A stretch of DNA of 64,000 nucleotides from Amblyomma americanum (taxonomy: Eukaryota > Arthropoda > Arachnida > Ixodida > Ixodidae). The stretch is taken from NCBI RefSeq assembly GCF_052857255.1, contig NC_135505.1, positions 48,235,507-48,299,506 of the forward strand, given 5' to 3'. Under the pieces are notes generated by a model that saw only the letters and a program-made list of their open reading frames with translations, had not been told where the DNA came from and did not search any database. Positions 57,458 to 64,000 of the stretch are shown here, one piece after another (the first letter of the stretch is position 1; every line of letters starts with the position of its first letter). Position numbers and translations under genes: made by a program.

Positions 57458-58024
57458 TGTTACGTTTCGCCTACAACGCGCGGTATAGCCGGCGCGGATG
57501 CAACGGACGCCGGGGCTTCGTTCAAAGTGGCGGTCATTTTGGGCCCGTTCATCGCTGCCGCAACGCCTCCCGCCAAGCGCATCCAGGCAGGTTTCAATGC
57601 CACGTGTCGTCGTGTGTGTGTGTGTGCATGTTGGTGCCCACGCTTGTCAAAGCGCGGCAGCCGGGGAGAGGAGCTCCCCAACTGGGAGGCGAGGAGGTCT
57701 GACCGGCGCCGGCCCGGCGGACGCGCCCGTCACGTCTGTACATGTTCGAGCGTCGCCGTATCGGGCGACTCATCCCAAGCCGTTCCTTCTTGCCCTCGAC
57801 TCCGAGGGTATATAAGCCGCTGCCCCGGACGCCAGAGAGAGACTTCGATTTCGTCCTTCGAGTAACGTGGTCGCCCTGACCGGCTGCTCTTTTGAGATGC
57901 CAGAATAAACAAGTTGTTCTGTTGCCAGTCGACTCATCCTTTGCCGGGACCTTCGGATGTTTCCAGCTTTGCCCCAGGCCGCCAGGCCAACGCTACCCTT
58001 GGGGCTTGCAACCCTTTTGCAACA
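57458..58024 (+). repeat. 3' LTR of young gypsy (567 bp)
   Basis: Starts TGTTACGT and ends TTTTGCAACA. Differs from the 5' LTR by three substitutions and the GT tract (15 versus 53 bp). Confidence 0.93.
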
Positions 58025-58554
58025 ACCCCTATTCATTCCCCTAACTGTCGGCTGGAATCTCTTGAGACTCGGGGGCGGTCAGGGTGAGAGGTCAGAGTGA
58101 CTTGGCGTTGTTCTTCTGCTTCGTAGTTAACCAATGAAGTCTCCCAGGATTGCACATTTATAATCGTGCGTTATAGAAGCGGTAGGTCTTGACCACGTGG
58201 ACTAGATCTGCAATGCTACTGCAGTGAGTTCATCTAAGATTAAAAACTTCTGGACGCCATTTACTCTACAGTTGTGGGTTTGGAAGCACCCCTGTTTGCA
58301 ATTTCCTCCCCATGATTTGCTATTTCCTACTGAGTTGTTTATCCGCTGCTAGATTGGTCTTACGGCCAGGATTATATTAAGAATTTATTTCTTGGAATGT
58401 TGTGAGTTCGTCCCCCGACAGGAGGTGTTCCTCGCGTGGCGGCGGTGCATCAGCGGCGATCAACCAGAAAGTGAGCCCTCGGGCGATCGCGTGCGCCTTC
58501 TCGTTCCCCCACAGGCCCTGATGAGCCGAGGACCAGATCAGTGAGACTAACCTA

Positions 58555-58745
58555 GATGGGAGTGAGCGAAAGAAGAAAGAGGTGCCGTAATGGGGGGCTG
58601 CGGAATAATTTCGACAGCCTAGGGACCTTTAACGTGCAACGACATCTCACAGCACACGAGCGCCTTAGAGTGTCGCTTCATTCGAAACGCAGCCGCCTCG
58701 GTCGGGTTACAATCTGGAAGAGTAGCTCAGCGCGCTAACCACCCG
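58555..58745 (-). repeat. tRNA-derived SINE type 1, head-containing copy
   Basis: On the minus strand it shows an A-box-like TTAGCGCGCTGAGCTAC, a B-box-like TTGTAACCCGACC, then GTCGTTGCACGTTAAAGG, ATTATTCCGCAGCC and GGCACCTCTTTCTTC. Together with 49103-49345 it covers most of the family. Confidence 0.65.
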
Positions 58746-58849
58746 CATACTCCAAAATCACAAATTGTGAGAACTTCCTAAAAACCTCATCCCCCGAAGG
58801 AGGGATCGCAAACATCACAAACTAGACCAAACACTCGAGGGAAGAACAC

Positions 58850-61380
58850 GCATCCCATACTAAAGGGATCCACCGTGAAGCCGTGGCAGCAGATATAGTT
58901 CGCCATCTCGTCCAGTTATGGCAAGATAAAGGAAAACTCAATAGACGAAAGAAACATCAACGTCTCAACAGAAAACTCAAAATTCGTATAGCCTCTATCA
59001 CGGAGGAAGCCAAAGAATACTCGACGTAATTGGCGAGAGGAAATTGGGCCCAGTTCTGTTCATCCCTCAATTAAGGGCACCCTCAGCACCGCCCAGACGG
59101 TGGCAATCCTTCGCAGTATGATTGAACCCGACAAAACAAAAAGGGCTTCATAGCGAACGCTTTTAACAGTTGCTAGTCAATTCCCTGGCAAGATGAGGCG
59201 GTGACAGAAGCTCTGTGAATGCGCTATGTAGGTGACATTATAATCCCTCTCTCGCCCTGTACGCTTCGTTACACCGGCCACCCCAACCCTATGCTGGACG
59301 CCCCTATTACCGTGGCAGAGGTTCGAGCGGCAGTTCACACTTTGCAGCGACACAGTGCCCGCAGAGCAGACAAGATAATAATGCAATAATTCGTAATCTA
59401 GCTTGCGATCATATTCAGGCTCTCATGGACTACCTCAACAATGAGCTATGGGACAAAAGAGTAGTCGCCCAGGACAGGCGACATGCTGACATTATCCCCA
59501 TTCCAAAACCAGGCAAGAAGCTTACATCGGACGCACTCGCTTCGTTTCCTTAACGTCGTGCGTTGGCAAACTATACGGACGGGTCGTGCACATCCGCCTT
59601 GAAACTTACATCGGTGACAATGACTTCTTTCTCCCCATCATTAGTGAATTTTGGCCGGGCGTCTCGTCACAAGACGCTTTTCTCCTAATAACAGAAGAGG
59701 GCCTCACTATTATCTCCAAAGATCAAGAACACCTCATTTTGACCCTCGATATAACGGGCGCCTTCTAAACATCGCCCACGAAGCAATCATTCAAGGCATC
59801 ATGGATTTTAAGTGTTGCGAAAAAGTCTTTTTCTACGTACGCGCATGCCTTACGGGACGCAAAGTGACTATAGACATTGGCCAAACACGTTCCGAGGCTC
59901 AGGAAATGCCACACAACGGCAAGCCGCAGGGCTCTGTGGTATCACCCCTGCTGTTCAACATCGCAATGCTCAAGCTCGCTCAGCAGCTCCAAGCACTCCC
60001 CAATATCGGATACACGTTGCATGCTGATGATATAACGATATGAATCACTAAGGGCTCCTTAGGCCACAAGGAATCAACGCTGCAGGATAGCAGCAGTGGC
60101 AGTGGAAGATTTCGCCTCTAAAAGCGGTCTTCACTGTTCCCCATAAAGTCCAAATACGGGTTCCAAATCCACGATACAGGTCCCCGAGCCCGCTCAACCT
60201 TACGATAGAAGGGCAGCCCATAAAGGAAGTGGAGCTTATCCGGATACTTGTACTTTAGATCTAGAGCAAGCTCAAGGCTACCCACCGATTTCGAACACTT
60301 AAAACCAACACTACTCAAATAACCCGCATGAGTAGTCGTGTCACCCGACATCGCCAAGGCATGCGAGAGGAGGACACAATGCGATTACTCACGGCGCTAG
60401 TCCTCAGTAAAATAACGCACGGACTTCCTTTTCACAAGACAACGAAACCGAAAGAGCAACAGATTGATACGATCATAAGAGGGGCATATAAAACGGCGCT
60501 TAATATTCCGCCCAGCACCACAACAGAACGTCACGCTCTTGGCCTTTTCAACACATATGCCGAACTGCAGGAAGCAGTCCTCACATCACAAACAGTCCGA
60601 CTCCATCAATCGCAAGCCAGCCACGCCCTTCTGAGGCGTGTGGGCACGACGGCGGGTATACAAGCCTGCATTCTCAATCCTCCATAGAGAAACTACAAAG
60701 AAACAAAAACAAGGTAGCTCCGAAACCTAAGCATATGTCCAATTATCTCCACACTGGCAGCCGCAAAGCAAGAATTTCCTAGCTACGCAAGCGACTTTCC
60801 ACATCAGCCAGCTCAGTGTATGTGGACGCCGCGGCACACCTGGAACACAACAAATACGCGGTTGTAGCAATAAATTCTGAACTCTCCCCCAGTACTCGCT
60901 GCTTTTGTCATAGCAGACTATCCAGCCGCTGCAGGAACCACCATAGCTGCACTTGCCCTAAGGCACTGCGACGCGCAAGGGACCAGCGCTCATGTGATCA
61001 GGGATTCACAGCAATCCTGCCGAAACATCGTGCGAGGACGCGTTTCAAGACACTTCGCTTGACTCATGGGTACCCAACCCCTCAATAGACCCTACCAGAT
61101 TACGTGGACCCCTGGTAACGAAACGAAGGACTAGAGTGAAATGACAGGGCGCACGCTTTACCTCGACCAGCAATCAACCGAGTGGAGCCCATCCAGCGAA
61201 TTCCAATTCATGCCTATTCCCTCCACGTACAACGAACGCTTGTTGATCCAGTGTATCCATCGGCGAAAATACCCTCCTCGTCATAAAAAATTAGACACCA
61301 AGGACCATGCGATCTCGTCATCTCGTGACCATGTGATCCATGCGACGCCTGCCTTGGAGACCGACACGCGAGCCCCACCC
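58850..61380 (+). mobile_element. LINE-F, decayed RNase H-bearing LINE
   Basis: Follows the RT-linker (about 58900-59000), RT entry MLDAPITVAEVRAAVHTLQ (59290-59350), IIPIPKPGKK (59490), a STQDAF-like block (59660), LTLDITGAF (59745), HNGKPQGSVVSPLLFNIAM (59910-59970), LHADDITI (about 60017-60040), a thumb region (60330-60690) and an RNase H start VYVDAAAHL (60815-60845). At least six frame changes. The closest relative in the window is LINE-G. 5' truncated. Confidence 0.75.
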
Positions 61381-61394
61381 GTAAAGGAAGGAAA

Positions 61395-61650
61395 ATGAAA
61401 TGAAAATTGGTCTTAAGGAAAAGAAATTTTGCCTGTCGCACATATCTCCGTGGACACTCGATCCGCGCCCGTAAGGAAAGGAAAATTGCGTTGGTTTTAA
61501 GGAAAACAAATGACGCCTGTCTCACATATCTCGGCGGACACCCTTACGGCGCTGTAAGGGAAGGAAAGTGAAATTAAAGTTGTTTTTAAGAAAAAGAAAT
61601 TACGCCTGTAATTTCACGTCAGTCGGTGGACACCGGAACCGCGCAGTAGT
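61395..61650 (-). repeat. Three tandem SINE type 1 tail copies
   Basis: Three successive units of about 80-88 bp, each with an A-rich GAAA(A/G)TGAAAT-like start, TTTTAAGGAAAA, GCCTGTC, CTCGG(T/C)GGACAC and GTAAGGGAAGG, match the SINE tail at 51411-51490. Approximate starts are 61395, 61480 and 61563. Confidence 0.65.
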
Positions 61651-61654
61651 AGCA

Positions 61655-64000
61655 GAAAACATTTATTCCTAGAAGGTAGGATAGAGAGGCGAACACAAAG
61701 ATTTTGGGTGGAGTCCTTATTTCAGGACCCCAATGTCCACCGCAGTTGCTCTTGCTTGGGATATCAGCTTTTGCTGCGTCTTAAAGTCAGAGCTGAGCAG
61801 GCCAGACTCCCACAGTTTCTCGGAGTGATGTTTGTCTAGTTCGGGGGGCTTAGGACCAGAGCAACCCCATGTTACATGATATGTTGGAATTCCGCCACAC
61901 CAGGGGCAGATTCCGTCATATCTGTCGGGGAAGATGATGTGGTACTTGTGTAGGTTAGGAAAGATGTTCGTCGGCAGTTGTCGCCATTCCCTCGCCTATG
62001 CCGCCGTTAGCTTACGGTGTGGTGGGGGATAGACTTGTCTTTGTGTTCAGAGAAGGAGGAGGCGCTTGCCGTACATAGAGGGGAGAGCGGTGAGGTCGGG
62101 GAGGTTAGTCGCTTGGTTAGTATATCCTCGAGCTAGACTGTCCGCGGCCTCGTTTCCCTCGAGCCCCTCGTGCCCAGGAGACGAAGTGATTTGGTGCTTG
62201 CATGTGGAATGTTGAACTTGTGGGGTAGTCAGAATGGGAGCGACGGAGTGGAAGAGGCGACACGCGGACTGGGAGTCGGTAATAATTTTTAGCTCATTTC
62301 CCGTAGCATCGCCATGCTGGATTGCGAGGGCAATTGCAGCAATTTCTGCTACTGTGGGAGAGCAGTTTCGTAGGGAGGCGCTGGCGATTTCCTTGAAATT
62401 GGTGTCCAAGACGACCGCCACCGCGTTTGATGAATCGGGGTACATGGCTGCGTCGACGTATACAGCATTTTGTGCCTGTCGATGTGTGCGGCGCAGATAG
62501 TCCAATTGGGCCTTTCGTCGTCCCTTTTGTGAGTCCGGGTGCATATTCTTCGGGAGTGGAGCTACATACACGCGAGTTCGCAGAGTTGAGGGTAGGTCTC
62601 GGTTGTCCCGGACGGCGCGTATGTCAGCCGGGGAACCCACTCTTTCCAAGATTGCGCGTCCAGCTTTGGTGGTGAGGAGGCGTTCCTCTTGCTATGCTAG
62701 GACGGCTTCTCGAATTTCTTATATTGTGTTGGTCAGTCCTAGGTCCTCGAGGTGGCAGCTGGGCGTGTACATCGGGAGCCCTAACGCATGTTTGTAGGCG
62801 GTACGGATGATGGCGTCTGCTTTGTCTCGCTCATTCCCCAGAAGTGGTAGGAATGGGAGACCGTATCACAGGCGGCTCAGAACTAGAGCCTGTATCAGTC
62901 GAATTGTATCCTCCTCTCTCATGCCTTTTCGGTTGCGGGTGATGCGCCGAATCATGCGGGAGATCTGGAGGGCAGTTGTCCGGAGACGTAACGTGTGGTT
63001 GGCTTTCCTGTCGCTCTGCAGCCAAAGGCCCAGGATGCGGATAAGAGGGACTTCCTTTATTCTCGCTCCTTCGAGGTAAACCTCGATGTCGCCGGGAGAT
63101 TTGTAGGCATAGCCCTGAATGCGGATAATTTCGGATTTTTCGGGTGCGCAGTGGAGGCCGCAATTTGCTGCTTGTCTTTCTACGCAATTTACTGCCTCTT
63201 GTAGGGTGTTTTCTTTGTCGGCAAGGAAACCCCGGGTGGACCAGATGGTAATATCATCGGCGTTGATAGTATAGCCGATGCCTTCAATAGCCTCGAGTGC
63301 TTTTGCCATGCCGATCATAGCTATATTGAAGAGGAGAGGAGAGATGATAGAGCCTTGGGGAGTGCCTTTGTTGGGTGTCTGCTCTGTGCCAGAGCGGACA
63401 TCTCCCATGCCGATCGTGGCCGTGCGTTTGCTGAGAAAGTTTTTGATGTAGTTTAAGGTCTTGGGTCCGCAGTCGAGGGCGTTGAGTTCTTTCAGGATGG
63501 CGTCGTGAAAAACGTTGTCAAAAGCGCATTTCAGATCAAGTGCCATAATTAGGTGCTCGCCGCCTCTCGGAATGTTACTGAGTACTTCTTCCTTGAGAAG
63601 GAGGAAAGCATCTTGCGTAGAAAGACCTTTCCTGAAGCCGATCATAGTGGGTGGAAAGAGGTTGTTGTCCCCTATGTAGTTTTGGAGGCGGGTCTGGATA
63701 ACGCACTCGTATAGTTTGACGAGGCAAGAGGTGAGGGAGATGGGTCGTAATGCTTGCAGGCTTGGTGGTTTGTCTGGTTTTGGGATAGTAACGATTTCGG
63801 AGCGTTTCCATTCTGCAGGGAGTTCCCCCGCCTCCCATACGGTGTCATTTACGTAGGTAGTCAGGACCTCGATCTGCGACTTGCCCAGGTTTCGAATCAT
63901 CCCATTTGTGATCTTGTCTGCGCCAGCTGCCGCGTTGCGTGTGGCAGATTGAGCCGTGGCGTAAACCTCGGCAGTTGTGATAGAGGCGTCCAGCCTCTCA
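61655..64000 (-). mobile_element. LINE-G, well-preserved RNase H-bearing LINE, cut by window edge
   Basis: On the minus strand: RT from the right edge (ERLDASITTAE at the boundary) through 62866, RNase H to 62047, and a Cys/His tail (CPWCGGIPTYHVTW, about 61910-61870). A 3' end with GGAATAAATG lies near 61661-61670. Endonuclease and ORF1 lie beyond 64000. It is the least damaged RNase H-type LINE here. Confidence 0.82.
62047..64000 (-). pseudogene. LINE-G ORF2 (RT and RNase H), partial
   Basis: One reading frame spans the window edge to 62047 with only three in-frame stops, all between 62650 and 62870. RT motifs: IPKPDKPPSLQALRPISLT, MIGFRKGLSTQDAFLLL, ALDLKCAFDNVFHD, NKGTPQGSIISPLLFNIAM and INADDITIW (ADD at 63253-63261; Asn replaces the usual Tyr/Phe). 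RNase H: VYVDAAMYPD, IAAIALAIQHGD, KIITDSQSACRLF and SPGHEGLEGNEAADSLA, with the expected acidic residues. The frame ends KRLLLL. The 5' part is outside the window. Confidence 0.85.

Larger units (their letters stand above)
51601..58024 (+). mobile_element. Young Ty3/gypsy-type element with integrase upstream of RT
   Basis: 6424 bp with two near-identical LTRs (51601-52205 and 57458-58024), TG...CA ends and the TSD ACCC (51597-51600 and 58025-58028). A primer-binding-site candidate lies at 52208. Gag-protease (52520-53847) carries two small deletions; pol (53837-56977) is open. Apart from the GT tract the LTRs differ at three sites, all in the first ~130 bp, indicating recent insertion. Domain order is Gag, protease, integrase, RT, RNase H, the Gmr1-like order. 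No env-like frame follows pol. Confidence 0.93.
51546..58550 (-). mobile_element. LINE-J 3' end, split by the young gypsy
   Basis: On the minus strand, 58545-58440 encodes LIWSSAHQGLWGNEKAHAIA, the C-terminal RNase H block of LINEs. Decayed tail sequence follows to 58025 (SKWRPE, HCSSIADLVHV). The 3' end resumes after the gypsy at 51600-51546. Both flanks share the 4-bp duplication ACCC. Confidence 0.65.

Overview
The window reads as repeat-dense arthropod DNA, most likely from a hard (ixodid) tick. Two tRNA-derived SINE families and several RNase H-bearing LINEs in it resemble repeats I associate from memory with tick genomes; no database search was possible. I found no convincing host protein-coding gene and no structurally sound tRNA or rRNA gene. 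Almost every long reading frame belongs to a transposable element, and most are broken. The value of the window is its layered insertion record, with target-site duplications (TSDs) and terminal repeats that can be read directly.

Left part (1-12.7 kb): poorly assignable DNA with a 54-bp tandem duplication, a THAP-zinc-finger-like fragment and a tRNA-like sequence. A decayed minus-strand LINE follows (LINE-A, about 3.66-9.02 kb), then a solo LTR (9237-9952) and the 3' end of an RTE-like LINE.

Middle-left (12.69-27.24 kb): an old minus-strand Ty3/gypsy element. Its 3' LTR is interrupted by a P-element-like DNA transposon (P1, 13126-17231, THAP transposase, terminal inverted repeats and TSD). 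Its protease is interrupted by a second P-like transposon (P2, 20663-25191, about 100-bp terminal inverted repeats and 8-bp TSD).

Middle (27.9-49.1 kb): plus-strand LINE copies called LINE-H, LINE-I, LINE-B and LINE-C. LINE-B carries a 712-bp TRIM-like LTR element in its endonuclease and a 192-bp polyadenylated retro-insertion with an 18-bp TSD. LINE-C is split by a nearly full-length minus-strand CR1/L2-like element (LINE-D) whose ORF1 has a PHD-like finger.

Right part (49.1-64 kb): SINE fragments, an (AT)n tract and a young Ty3/gypsy element (51601-58024) with almost identical LTRs and an uninterrupted 1046-codon pol, inserted in the 3' end of another LINE (LINE-J). Then come a decayed LINE-F and a fairly well preserved minus-strand LINE-G running off the right edge. 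In both gypsy elements integrase lies upstream of reverse transcriptase, the order of the Gmr1-like group rather than canonical Ty3/gypsy.

The genes act only within their own elements: Gag packages RNA, protease and pol process and integrate LTR elements, endonuclease-RT proteins drive target-primed LINE (and probably SINE) insertion, and THAP-DDE transposases move the P-like elements. Names such as LINE-A and P1 are local labels.
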